DNA of 64,000 nt from Leucosporidium creatinivorum (Eukaryota; Basidiomycota; Microbotryomycetes; Leucosporidiales; Leucosporidiaceae), in assembly GCA_001600635.1 (NCBI GenBank), contig BCKL01000009.1, positions 62,001 through 126,000 of the forward strand. The letters run 5' to 3'. Numbering within the stretch: the first letter of the stretch is position 1; each line of letters starts with the position of its first letter. The notes beneath the pieces are model-generated. The model saw only the letters and a list, made by a program, of their open reading frames with translations, was not told where the DNA came from and did no database searches. Shown one piece after another: positions 9,736 through 21,072 of this stretch. The position numbers and the translations under genes were made by a program.

Positions 9736-12012
9736 ATGGAAGCTGTACCAGAGCAGGCAGCTGCACCCTCTCGACTACAGCTTATCGCTGCTCGCTGTCG
9801 ACCAACTTGGCGCCTCACCCTCTTCGGCCGCTCGCTCTTCTTGCTGCTGGGAGAGCTGCTGGCCAACTTGATCATCTGGGCTGCTGCTTTATCACTCTTT
9901 GCTCCTGATCCTCGTACACGGTGAGTTCTGCTGGCCGTTGATCGGCTGCAAGACGCTGGCTGATCCCTTTCGCTTCCCCAGCGGAGTTCTTTCGCTTTGC
10001 CTCATTGCTTGGACGCTGGGACTGCGTCATGGACTCGATATGGACCACATCGTGGCAATAGATAATGGTACGGACCATCTCTGAGCTCTTCGGCAGCTCT
10101 ACGCCGCTTGCAGTGCCGATCCGCTGACCCCACTTTGTTCTCCTCCTTCCACCCTGCACCTCATCGCTTTTCCATCACACTCACACGTCCAACATCACCT
10201 CATAATCCCCCTCCTGCTCTCACGACACCTCGATCACCCTTAGTCACTCGCAATCTGGTGGCCAACGGCAGGCTGCCAGTGACCGTCGGCCTCTTCTTCT
10301 CGCTGGGCCACTCAAGTATCGTCGTCGGAGCCACTATCGCCATCATTGTCGCCACCTCAGCTATCGAGAAGATCCCCGACGTCGGCGCAGTAGGAGGAAT
10401 CATTGGCGTTTCAGTCTCGGCTTCCTTCCTGTTCATCCTCGGTCGGTCCTGTCTTCCCTTCTGTTGCTTTCCTCATTACTGACGAAGGCCTCAAACAGCC
10501 ATCATCAACTCGGTCGTCCTCTACCAGAGCCTACGCCTGCAAAAACGAGTAAGTTTGGCCCTCCCTTCCTCCATCTTGCCCTTACCCCGCCTGCCAAGCT
10601 CGCTCACTCCACTTTTACCACAGCGCCGGCGAGCGGCTGAAGCGCAGGCTTCGGTCGACCCAGATCAAGCTGTTGTTGAGAAGGATGGGGAGAAGTCGGA
10701 GAAGCTAGTGGATGAGGAGAAGGGAGGGAAGGAGACGAAGAAGGATGAGATCGTCCCGGGCTTGCCGGCGACGACTTGCCTCGCTCGCATCGGGCGACCC
10801 ATCTTTAGGCTTATTGATGCGCCATGGAAGGTGAGCTGAGCGTTATCAATATCTGAGGAACCTTAGCTGACATTGAACTCACAGATGTACCCCGTTGGCG
10901 TGCTTTTCGGGTGCGCCGGGCTGACCTTCTTCGCGCCAGAACCTCGCTGACTTGATTGTGATACAGATTTGGCTTTGACACAGCATCAGAGATGTAGTTT
11001 ACTCTCTTCTATTGCATGCTAGAGCAATCAGCTAACCTCATCTCCACTACAGCACCCTCCTCGGCGTCTCAGCGCTGGCCGGCTCAGGCCACTCCGCCAT
11101 CCCCCACTCGCAAATCATCATCCTTCCATTACTCTTCACCGGTGAGCTTCTTCCCCTCTCCCTTCCATCTCCACTTGCTGACCTCGACCTTCCACCCACA
11201 GCGGGCATGACCCTCGTCGACTCCTGCGACTCGATCTTCATGCTACACGCCTACGCCCTCCCCTCTCAATCCTCAGACGACGAGACGAGCGGCAAAGCAT
11301 CTTGGAGGAGGCTCAAGATGTTCGAGAAGCGGCCGACAGAGGTGGATGAGATGGAGGATGAGAAAAGGGCGAGGATGCTGCCCGAGGCGAATCAGGAGAA
11401 GCTGTTGACTGTGTCGGTGGTGTTGACCGTCATTTCGATTGTCGTTGCTATGCTCATTTGTATCGTGAGTGATCTGAAGCCGCTTTCATCTGATCTCAAG
11501 CTCATTGGTCCGCCTTCCCTCTCGCAGACCGAGTTCATGGGGTAAGCTCTCGTTTGACAGATTGCCTTAGGGCAAGCTGACCCGATCTCTCCATGCAGAC
11601 TCGCCCTCGAGAAGTGTGGAAGCTGCTCTGATGCAGCCGACAACGATCCTGGGCTGTGTGAGTCGGGTCGAGCCGAGCCGAGCCGAACAGCGCTTCGCTG
11701 TCTGGCACCCTCTTCATCTCGCTTGCATTAGCTGACCCCTTCTCCTGTTACAGCTGGTCGATGGTGGCGATTCTGGGCAGCTGTGAACGACAATTGTACG
11801 TCTTCCCCCGCCTCTCCCCCGGCGCTCTCTCGTAGGCCGAGCGCCGAAAGCTGATCACTAACTCCCTTGCCATAGCCGGCTACCTGGGCGCTGGAGTCGT
11901 CGGCATCTTCCTAGTGGTGTTCGGTGTGTGGGCCATTATTCATCGGGTGCAGAAGACAAGGGTGAGGCGGGCAGAGGGCCTGGTAGCTGGAGAGATGGGA
12001 AAGGTGGCTTAG
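9736..12012 (+). CDS. high-affinity nickel/cobalt transporter (NiCoT family)
   Basis: Thirteen exons are supported by phase, among them 9736-9920, 9982-10067 and a 14-nt microexon at 11528-11541. The protein has hydrophobic membrane segments throughout. The NiCoT signature is exact in form: RHGLDMDHIVAIDN (the HxxxDxDHI metal-binding helix II). It is followed by the TRNLVANGRLPVTVGLFFSL segment with GHSSIVV (second signature), and later by GFGFDTASEITLLG, the third signature. A central basic/acidic loop (residues after RRRAAEAQ) is cytosolic. NiCoT proteins bring Ni2+ (or Co2+) across the plasma membrane, in fungi usually to supply urease. Substrate preference cannot be read here. The end is GEMGKVA followed by TAG. 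Confidence 0.92.
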
Positions 12013-12754
12013 GCTCTGCGATCAGCCGCATTAACGAATTGCAGCAGCTTTTCCGAGCTGAGAGTGCTTTTGATGATCAATACTATCACATGGGCTAGCT
12101 ACTCCGGTTCGAGGTCCAGCTGCGAGCGAGCTAGACGGCAATCGAGAGTTCGCCGAGGAGCCACAATTTCAAAGCCGAGTCCGAAGCCTTGTGACGCCAA
12201 TCATCTTCAAGCGGATGTGCTCCCTCAAGATGTAGGGCAGCAGTCCTCTTCGACCGCCTTCGCCCTTCTCTATAGTCCGCTCGGTCGACGAGCGCGTTCG
12301 GCGAAAGCTGAATCCGAGCAGTGACTGGCGATCGTCTTTTACGCTCTTTCGGTCAGCAAGAGAGGTCAAGGCTCGCGAAGATCGGCTAGACTGAAGTAGT
12401 TCAGTCGAGTCAGTGCTGAGAGACGAGACGAGAGCGGCAGAAGGAAAAGAGAGCAGCGCGGGGCTCTTGGAGAGGGCGAGGTCGATTCACGAGTTCGAGT
12501 ACATGCCAGTTCGCCTCAATATTCGCTAGAGAGCTCTCGACTCTCTCGCTTCGAATTCTAGATTGGGCTGGACTGACTTCCATCTCGAAACGAACCTCGG
12601 AGCCTGCCTTCGTCGAACAGGTCGAGGTCGGGAGGAGGGGAGAGGAAGGGGGTACTGAGCTATCGACAAACGGGAGAGAACGGGAAAGAGGTATCACAAC
12701 GTTGCGCAATTAATGAGATGGGTCGTGTGTAGGTTTGAGCGCTCGCCTCCATAC
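12013..12754. other. intergenic, tail-to-tail
   Basis: This 742-base gap lies between the convergent NiCoT and HAM1-like genes. Short open frames here have no codon or motif support. I see no RNA gene or repeat. Confidence 0.5.
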
Positions 12755-15700
12755 TTAAGCGTAGGAGGTGTTGGGGCCGGCCGAGGTCCTGCCAGCGGGA
12801 GGAGTAGTCTTGCCGACGACTGAGTGAAGAGTAGAGGTGGTCAGCAATGTGTTCGGAGGTAGATGAACGAGCCCGTTGAGCTCACTGTCGAAAGCGGGGG
12901 ACTTCCAGCCGTCGCCGGCCTGAGCAGCCTGAGCCCTCTCTCCTTGCATCTCGACGATCGAGTTGGGCGACGACCAGTTGACGAGCTGATCTCCCTTGGT
13001 AGCAGAGATGGCGAACTTGCCTGAAGCTGTAGCGGTGGAGAGAGAAGGTCAGCTCGAGTCGCGAGACACAGGCTCGGTCGATGAAGGGCGAGCAAGACGA
13101 GAACTCACGAGCCTTCTCCTCGGCCTTGTCCTTGGCGTGCTCAGCCTCAGCCTTCTTGTCGTTAAACGCCTGCTTGGCGAGCTGGAACTTGTTGCCGGCA
13201 TCGTCCTCCTCGCTGGCCTGGTCGACGCGCTCCGAGATGTCCGAGATCTGGGCGTCGACCTGGACGAGAGCGCCGCGGATACCCTCCTCGATGGCCTTCT
13301 GGATCGACTTCTTGATCAGTCCCATGGCGAGGGGCTGTTGGTGGTGGAAGAGGGAGGGGAAGGGAGGAGAGGAGAGGGAGGAAGGGGGGGTCAGCGAGCA
13401 TGCTCGGCGCTGGACAGAACCGGCGAGAGAGGAGAAGAGAACGCACCTTGAAGAGGGAGATCAAAGTAGAGTGCTTGGCCTCGCGGATGTTGACCTTGAG
13501 GGTGTCAATCTTGGCCTTGACGTCGACGACGCGGAAGGCGTGGTTCTTCTTGCCAGTCGACTCGAGGTGGACCTTGACGGAGACTCCCTTGCCGCCGAGG
13601 AAGACGTCGGCGAGTCCAGAGTCGGAGAGCTTGGGGAATCCCGACTTCTTCTTGATGTAGAAGGCGACGTCCTTGAGGTCGCATTGGATCTGCGACAGCG
13701 AGAGCCAGAAGCTGTGCGCCGACTTGTCCTTGATGGCGTCGTAGGGGGACACCTTGAAATAATTCCTGGCTTCGATTTCTATAACGTTGGGGAGGAGATT
13801 CTGAGACTCGAGGGTGAGGTTCTCGATGACGACGTCGACCATGTTATCGGTGTACTCTGCGAGCGCCGAGAGAAGGGAGAGTCAGCTCGAGCACTATGGG
13901 GGGACTACAGAAGAGTGATGTACCGATGCGGGGGATGGGGACATATCCAATGTTCTTGGCGAGAGCGGGAAGGATGACCTGGCGAACGTCGTTCCACAGG
14001 TGGGGCTTGTACTTGAGTCCTCCCTCCGAGTCGTAGAGAAGGTCGGTGGTGAGCTTCTTGATGGTGTTGCCAAGCTTGACGTTGAGAGGGTCGTCGGCGT
14101 AGGCGGTGAAGAAGCGCTGAAGCGAGTCGAAGACGGCGTCCTTGTGGCCGGCATACTTGCCCTCCTTGGGGTCCCAGAAGCGCTTGCCCTGGTCGAGGAG
14201 CTCGCGTCCACGGCGGTCGCACTGGTCCTTGAGGATGTATCCGGGCTCCTGGAGAACGTCGCGGAGGTAGCTGTCGAGCTCCTTGAACCAGTTGCTGCGA
14301 AGGGCAGATGAGAGGTCAGCTTCGGCGACGGCGACAATAGGCGACAAGGGAGACTCACGTAAGCTCCTGGTCGTTCTTAGCATCGGTGTAGATCTGGTTG
14401 ACGGCGTCGAAGATGGGCTGCGAGGACTGGCCGTTGGCGAAGCGCTCGAGGAGGGTGCGGAGCTCGCGCTCGGCGGCCTGGAAGGCTGAGTCGTTGCGAA
14501 CGTCTCCAAGCTTGCCTCCGGACTGTCCAGCAGCATCGACGGCGACGTGGCTGTAGTTCTCGGCCCTGTCGAGGAAGAACTCGATGGCCTCCTGGTAGTC
14601 GCGGTGACGCTGGTTCTCGACGACGACCTTCTTCAGGCGGTAGATGAAGCGGTCGCGCCTCTCCTGAGGGAACTTGTCCTTGGCGTAGTCCTGCAGTAGT
14701 CAAGGAAAGCGAGAAGTCAGCAGCTGTCGATCGAAAGCGAGACTGAGAGAGAGAAGAACAAACCTTGGCCTTGTCGACCTGCTCGCGAGCGCGGTCCTTG
14801 TGCTCCTGGGGGATATCGGGGATCTTGGCCTTGAGTCCCTGAAGCTTGTTGGCGGCCTGCTCCTTCTCCTGCTGAGCCTGCTGGGCTCCAGCATCGGCAC
14901 CGGCGCGAGCGCGATCCTCGTCGTTGAGGTAAGCGTTCTGCTGCTGCGACTGGTCGGCAGCCTGGGCGACGTTCTGAGCGTGTCCCTGAGCCTGGTTGAC
15001 AGCGTCGTCCTTAGCGTTGACGGCCTGGTTCTTGGCCTCCTCAGCCTGGCGCTTCTTCTCGGCGAGGCCGGTGTCGGGAACGGGCTCGTTGTGGCCGCGA
15101 ACTTGTCCATCAGGTCCGACCCACTGTAAGCAGTGAGCTGTTAGTTGGGCTCGTCGAGAAGCGCTACAGGAAACGCACCTGGTTGGAAGGGGCGGGCTCC
15201 TCAGCGCGAGCAATCTCGTGCTCCGAAGGGCGAGCGACGTCCGAAACCTTGGCAGCAGCGTCGGCGGCAACATCGCGACCGAGAATTCCGATATCCTTGA
15301 GGAGCTTGCGAGCCTCAGAATTGGTGAAGATGAGCTGTTCAAGGAGTGAAAGGTCAGCGAGAGAACGGCGGAAGGTAGATCAGCCGAAGTTCACCTTTCC
15401 GAGAGTACGGAGGTGCTCAGCGGCCTGCTGGCCATCGCGGTCGGCCTCGTCCTGGTTGACGGCGGGGTTGACCTGCTTGAGGTTACCCTTGCCCTAGAAT
15501 CATGAAAATGGGTCAGCTACGAGGCGAAAAGGATCGGCGCCGACGAGAACTCACGTAGTCAACGTCGCGAGTGTGGTAGAGGAAGTTCTGGAGGAGCTCG
15601 TCGGCGTTCTTCTCGTCGACAATAGCCTTGGCAGTCTTGATCACGTCTGCAGAGCCAAACAAGTTAGCCGATGGGCGCCTAGCGACATGCTCGGCGGGAA

Positions 15701-16116
15701 CGAACCCTGGAAATCCTCGACGAGGATGCGGCCATCCTTGGAGAGCTTGGAGGTGTCGATGGGAGAGTGGTTGAGAACGTGGTCGAGGGTCTGGTCGATC
15801 TGTGGAAGGAAAGCGAAGGTGAGCGAGAGTTGCGCAGGGCGAATATAAGCGAGAGCAGCCTACCTGACGGTTCGAGGGGTACTTTCCTTGACGGAAGGCC
15901 TCGACAACACCGTAGAGCTGCATCTTGGACTCGACCGAAGCCGCCTTGAGAGCGGGATCGGTGGGCGCCGTCACGCTATTGGGGCCGGGATTGGTCGAGA
16001 TCTCCTTGTGGGCCTGTAAAGACGATTGGTTAGCTGCAGGGATAGGAGAGTGTGATAGAAGGAATGCAAGCTGCTGCTGCTGCTGCTGCTGCTCCACGTA
16101 CAAGAGTAGAGCTCAT
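12755..16116 (-). CDS. HAM1-like protein (HAM1 N-terminal / DUF4449-type C-terminal)
   Basis: About eleven exons. The first is 15 nt (16116-16102, MSSTL), then 16013-15864, 15799-15706, 15646-15555 and further. The order in the protein is: an N-terminal helical region (SKMQLYGVVEAFRQGKYPSN; DFQDVIKTAKAIVDEKNADE), a long Gln/Ala/Lys-rich coiled coil, then EELTNW-type helical repeats, then the C-terminal globular domain (MVDVVIENLTLESQNLLPN; HSFWLSLSQIQCDLKDVAFY; KKSGFPKLSDSGLADV). This layout is that of fungal HAM1-like proteins of ~800-900 residues. The C-terminal domain has been likened to lipid-binding BPI/TULIP folds, which is recalled and not shown here. The protein ends PNTSYA followed by TAA. 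The first intron holds a (GCT/AGC)n run. Confidence 0.8.
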
Positions 16117-16830
16117 GTTGAGAGACGATGGAGCGGGTTGAAGTGGGGAAGAGGGGAAGCTGGGTGTGCTGAGAAGTACTGAAGGATGTACTGGGAGTGC
16201 TGTAGGGTGGTGTAAGAAGTGCTGTTGATGCCTTGGGAATAAACGGCAAAGGGTGTGGTAGGAAAGAGAGAGGGAGAATCAGCCTCAGCTCTCGACGAAG
16301 CCTCTCGACGAGCCATCGGCGCACTACGTCACGCCAGCGCCTGGCCTGCTCGTCGTCATGAGCTAAGCACAATGGCCTACAGGAAAAGGACTAGAGCGCA
16401 GTCCTTGGGATAAGTAATTCAGCCTTGGTCCGCAAGTTCAAGTTGAAATCGAATTCGATCTTGAGCAGGCTCCTCTCGAGCTCGTTCCCTGCCCCAGACT
16501 GCGCAAGCTCAGCCCTTCGGAGGCCACGAGTGACTCTTCGAGCGACGTTCCTCAGAACAGAAAGATACAGACTTGGATGTAGTGCTGTTCAAGCGAAGCG
16601 CCCAGCACGTCGGTCGGGGGGGTCTCGACGGAGCAGGAAGCTGGCTTTCGCTCGGCGAAGAGTTCGGCGAAGGCTCGCTACGTTACCGCTCTCGCAAGGG
16701 CTGGAGGGGCGAGTTTAGTCTGACGTTGTACCAAAACAGGCAAGAGGTTATTTCAGCTCTTGCGAAGCCCTCCTCTCCTCGTAAAGCGAAGTCAATCTCG
16801 GACGGGTCGCTATTGCAGACTATCAAACGC
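16117..16830. other. intergenic between two minus-strand genes
   Basis: These 714 bases hold the promoter of the HAM1-like gene and the 3' end of the nucleoporin gene. No frame with coding character or RNA gene is seen. Confidence 0.45.
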
Positions 16831-19718
16831 CTAAGCATCACCGGCGGCAGCATCCGTCAACGCCTTGTGCAACGCCTCCGCGATCTCCTTGTTCTTGAGT
16901 CGAAGACGAAGCGATACAGGCTCGGTCCCCTCGAAGCCCAGAAAAGTGACGAATGACTTCTCAATTTTCGGGCTGAAGGAGGATTGAAGGCGGAAGTTCT
17001 ACAAAGAAGGAGCGAGGTCAGCAAGGTAGAGTAAGAACAGACTTGACGAGATGTACTCACGATCAGAACCGCGCCATTGCCCTCGTTGCGAGCGAGCAGT
17101 CGGCAGACCTTCTTCCCATCGACCTCCTTCTCCTTGATACGAATCGCTGCGATGCCCATCTCCTTCGGTCCCTCCTTCTCCAACCTGATGACCTTGCCCC
17201 TAACCTCATGCAACACCGTCTCTCCCTCCTCGCCCTCTCCCTGTCCCGTCAACGCCGAGCCCTCTCCTCCAGTAGCAGCAGCCTCGCCATCCGTCGCCTC
17301 TCCCTCAGTCGTCTCCCCACCACTAGGCGCAGGCGTACTCTCCGCCGTTGTCGAACTCGCCGCCGCAGGTTGAGCTCCAAACGAGAAGCCCGTCGTCGCA
17401 GGAGCCGGTGCCGGAGCAGCAGGTGCAGCGCCGAACGAGAATCCCGTCGCAGCGGCAGCGGGGGCGCTGCTCACTCCAAAAGAGAAGCCAGGGCTTGTCT
17501 TGAAGGCGCTACCCGTATCCTTCTTGGCGCCGAGGGCCGCTCCAAAGCCAAAGGAAGGGGGCGAGGCGCCGCCGAAAGCGGTTGCGAGGGGAGGGGAGGC
17601 AGCGGGTTTGGAGGAGGTCGCGGTGCCGAATTTGATGGGCGTGGCGGGGGAGCCGAAGGAGAAGGGAGAGTTGTTGGAAGTCGAAGCGGGGGCGGGGGCG
17701 AAGGGATTGGGAGCGGAGGTCGAGGGCGCGGAGGTCGAAGGAGTGAAGGCGAAGGGAGAGGGCTTATCGTCCTTCTTGGGCTCCTCCTTCTTGGCCGAGT
17801 CGCCCTTGGCAATCGCGCCGAACGTAGCTCCAAACGAGAAGGGTGCCGGCGCCTTCTTCTCGCCCTCATCCTTCTTGTCCTCGGCCTTCTCGACGGAAGG
17901 AGGCGAAGCGCTCTCGGCGAAGCGTAGGGGACTGGGAGCGGCGGGAGCGTTGACGAGCTTGGTGACGCTGGGAGCTCGTGGTGCTGGCGTAGGCTTGGCG
18001 GCGGGAGCGGGCGTCGGTGCAGGGGCGGCGGGAGTGGATGCGGGAGGAGTCGAAGAGGGGAAGGAGAAGGCGCTCTTGGAGGCGTTACCGGAAGCGGCGG
18101 CGTTGAAGACGAAGCCGCCAGTGACGGGAGGGGAAGGTGCAGAGGAAGAGGAAGGAGGAGTGACCGTGTTGCCGCCGAACGAAAAGGCGGCAGGGGGCGC
18201 AGGAGGTGCCGCCGCGCCATTGCTGGCGGCCTTCTTCTCCCTGAACGCCTTCTCCTGCGCCTCGGTCTCGGCATCCGTGGGAATGCTGACCGCCGCGGGT
18301 GGTGTATAGCCCGGCATGGAGAAACCGCTGAACTTGGGCGCCTCGACGGGAGCGGCGGAAGCCTGCTTCTTCTCCTTTAGCGCCTTCTCGGCTGCCTCGA
18401 TTTCCTCGTCGGTGGGGATGGGTACGGCAGGCGCAGGCGTAAAGCCAGGCATGGAGAAGGGGACGAAGGCGGGGGCGTTGGAAGGGGGAGGGGCCGAAGT
18501 CGACCCAGACTTCTCTTTCTCCTTCTTCTCGCGGAAGGCCTTCTCGGCGGCCTTGATCTCGTCGTCGGTAGGGATGGCGACGGGGGGAGGAGCGGTGAAG
18601 CCGGGCATGGAGAAGGCAACAATTTTGGGTGCGCTGGAGGAAGAGGAGGAAGGAGGAGTGGTGGTGATGGAGGGGATGGGCGAAGTGGCCTTGGCCGTTG
18701 CCGAGCCGTTGCTGACCGTAGGCTTCCCTCCTGCCGCCGAGTACTCCTTCTCGATCTTCTCCCTGTGCTCCTGATACTTCGCCTGCAACTGGCTCAGTCC
18801 TCCAGCTCCACCGATGAGGTTGACGAAAGGATCTTTCTCCACCTCGGTCGAGAGCGCCTCGACCAGCGAGACGTTGAGAGCACGGAGGGCGGTGAAGTAC
18901 TTGAGCGCCGCATCCGAGGCGTTCTTCGGTGCCGCTGGTGCGCGGAATCCAGACGAGGGTGCAGCGGGTGCAGCAGGCTTCGAGGTCGGAGGGGTAGGGG
19001 AAGCGCCAAAGCTGAAGGCGGGCTTAGGGGTAGAGTCGGTGAGGGGAGGAGCGGGAGAGAAGCTGGATCCGCCGAACGAGTTGGCGAAGGGAGAGGTGGA
19101 AGCGCCGAAAGGGTTGGCAGCTGGAGCGGAGGCAGTTGTTGACGAGGCGGGGGCGAAAGGGTTGCTGGCCGCTGGTGCGCTGCCGAATCCGCCAAAGCCG
19201 GCGAATGGCGAGGGTTTCTGTCGTGTGGTGAGCTTGTTAGCGTCGGGCTTGAGCGTGAGCCGAGGCTGAAGACGTACTGGTGCAGCTTCGGGAGCGGGCG
19301 AGGGCGAAGGCGAAGCGGAAGCAGAAGCGCCCTTGCGGTTGGGCAGTTGGCGGATCCTGTAGGTCACAGACAGTCAGTGAGCTCCTGCAGCGCTCTGATG
19401 GGCTACACCTGGACCTACTGGCGCTTAGCGAGAGCGGCAGGTTGAGCAACAGCGAATTGACCATCTCCCGACTGTAGCAAAGAGGCGAAGGTCAGCTGTG
19501 TAGCCTTATACAGACGCCTGTAGCCTTATACAGACGCCTAGAGCGCCCAGAAGCTGCCTGTAGCTCACTCCTTCCTCCTCATCGCCCTCGTCGCGGTCCC
19601 AGTTGCTGTTTGGCGCGGAAAGTGAGCTGGAGTCAGCTACAAGCGGGATACGGTGGTAGAGAGGTGCAGGGGCTGCATACCGGTCTGTAAGCTGCTTTTC
19701 AGCCCCTCGTTTGCTCAT
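16831..19718 (-). CDS. Nup2/Nup50-type FG nucleoporin with RanBP1 domain
   Basis: The start MSKRGAEKQLTDR splices to NWDRDEGDEEEG and then to SGDGQFAVAQPAALAKRQ. This N-terminus is the Nup50/Nup2 importin-alpha-binding module (KR...AEKQLT..NWD). FG and FSFG repeats follow (SPFAGFGGFG, AFSFGAS, GFSFGA). The middle (about 18230-18640) holds three copies of a ~55-60 residue unit: FSMPGFTAPPPVAIPTDD with EIKAAEKAFREKK, then FSMPGFTPAPAVPIPTDEE, then FSMPGYTPPAAVSIPTDA. The end is a RanBP1-like Ran-binding domain (HEVRGKVIRLE; CRLLARNEGNGAVLI; NFRLQSSFSPKIEKSF with TFLGFEG). The role is importin-alpha recycling at the nuclear basket with Ran. The final exon ends DAAAGDA followed by TAG at 16831-16833. 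Confidence 0.9.
19500..19539. repeat. 20-bp perfect direct repeat in an intron
   Basis: Two adjacent copies of a 20-base unit beginning GTAGCCTTATACAG lie in the second intron of the nucleoporin gene. Each copy carries a CAG. It looks like a recent slippage duplication. Confidence 0.85.
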
Positions 19719-19824
19719 CTTGTCGTCACGTCGAGATGTGGTCAAGAACAGAGAGTAGGAGCGCTCCGCCTCTCTTTCTCCTGCCGTTCGCTGGAATCGC
19801 TAGCTCGCTCGTTAACGCTGCAGG

Positions 19825-20673
19825 ATGACGTCAGGGTGAGCTCAGCCAAGCTGCGTACCTCTATAAAATCCCTTCTGACCATCTCTGCTACCTTACAGAG
19901 CTACAGAACGACTCGAGGCTCAACGCGACTCCGACTCCCGATCAAGCTCGCCAGCTCGGCAGTCTGAACCGCTACAGCTGGGCGGCGCTCGGTCTTCACA
20001 CGACAGCTTCCAATACTCACTACAACTCACCCACCTCACACGACTCTTCGCGAGCCAGCGCTTGCTCGCCCAGCTGCAACCGCCTCACGACCACCTTTCG
20101 CGATTCTACAACGCCGCCGAGCTGCCCGGACCTCGACGCACAGCCGCTCTCAGAGTCGAGGTTGAGCAAATCCGTCAAACGATGCAGGTCGTCGACAAAG
20201 CAGTGGTCGCTATCGAGGAGAGGCGTAGTCGGCTCGAGAAGCTCGTTACCAAGCTCGAGCAGCAGCGGGCATGCAGGGTAGAGATGGACGGTTCGAGCTC
20301 TATCCAAGATCTATCGCTCGGCTACGCTACCCTCGCGGCTTCTGACGACGGCGCTGCCCTCGCGCCAGACGACGACGCGCCCGCCGAAGCCAACGCCGAG
20401 CTCGCTTCCGCCTCCAAACTCAGCCTACAGCTCTCCACCCTCCACTCGCAGCTCTCCGCCTTATCCACTCAAGCATCCCGACTATGGTATCGTCGCGCTT
20501 GCCTCCAAAGCTACTGGGCCAAAGTCGAAGCCGTCTCGGCGCAAGAGCAAGGTGCCGTCAAGTGGCTCGCCGAGAAGCTATCGAAGAGTACTGCAGAGGT
20601 CAGGTCAGCCGAGGCTAACCTAGAGGATGATATTCTTATGCTGGTAGTGCTCAGAGGGCAGGGCAAGCTGTAG
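19825..20673 (+). CDS. coiled-coil protein of unknown function
   Basis: An 11-nt first exon (19825-19835, ATGACGTCAGG) is followed by a 63-base intron with a CTGAC branch-like site. It splices in phase at 19899 into a long exon that gives MTSGATERLEAQRDSDSRSS and runs to TAG at 20671-20673. The frame then has LTHLTRLFASQRLLAQLQ, a heptad-rich segment (LRVEVEQIRQTMQVVDKAV and following IEERRSRLEKLVTKLEQQR), an acidic Ala-rich linker, and a second helical segment (LSTLHSQLSALSTQASRLW). No family is recognised. The short first exon makes the start a prediction. The gene could continue through a further intron into the F-box-like frame downstream, but I could not find a convincing junction. Confidence 0.5.
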
Positions 20674-21072
20674 GAGAGGTGGCTCCAGGTCGGAGCACTT
20701 CGCAATTCAGCTCGCTGTTCACGCTCAGATTGTCAGACCTGACAAGCAGGAGGTCTATGCGAACTAGGTCCACAACGTCTGCTCTCCCTGCGCGGCTCTG
20801 TATAGAAGGCTTGACGCTCCTCAAGTCAAGCCTGCGAGCCGGTCCGCCTCTCTCTCTCCACTCATCACTCGTCTTCCAGCCCTCGGGCTGCGGTACAGCA
20901 GGACGCTCCAGACCAAGCGCACAGCTCTGGACGGTGACCAGCATGACAGGCGATCTCATCACTCGACTCAAGGGTGCCATTTCGACGATGTGGGCGCACT
21001 TTGACGTCGAGAAGTCGTCTACCGAGAGGAAGCTGCATTTGATTATTGGACGAGGTGAAGGAAATACAGGGC
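20674..21072. other. unresolved spacer before F-box-like gene
   Basis: About 400 bases with partly open frames but no model I can support. They may be the 3' end of the coiled-coil gene plus the promoter of the F-box-like gene, or missed exons that link the two. Confidence 0.3.

Noticed and set aside
17043-18774. Long open frames on the plus strand opposite the nucleoporin gene
   Set aside because: They mirror the minus-strand FG nucleoporin, are only Arg/Gly/Ala/Leu-rich, and the minus strand has clear Nup50 and Ran-binding motifs.
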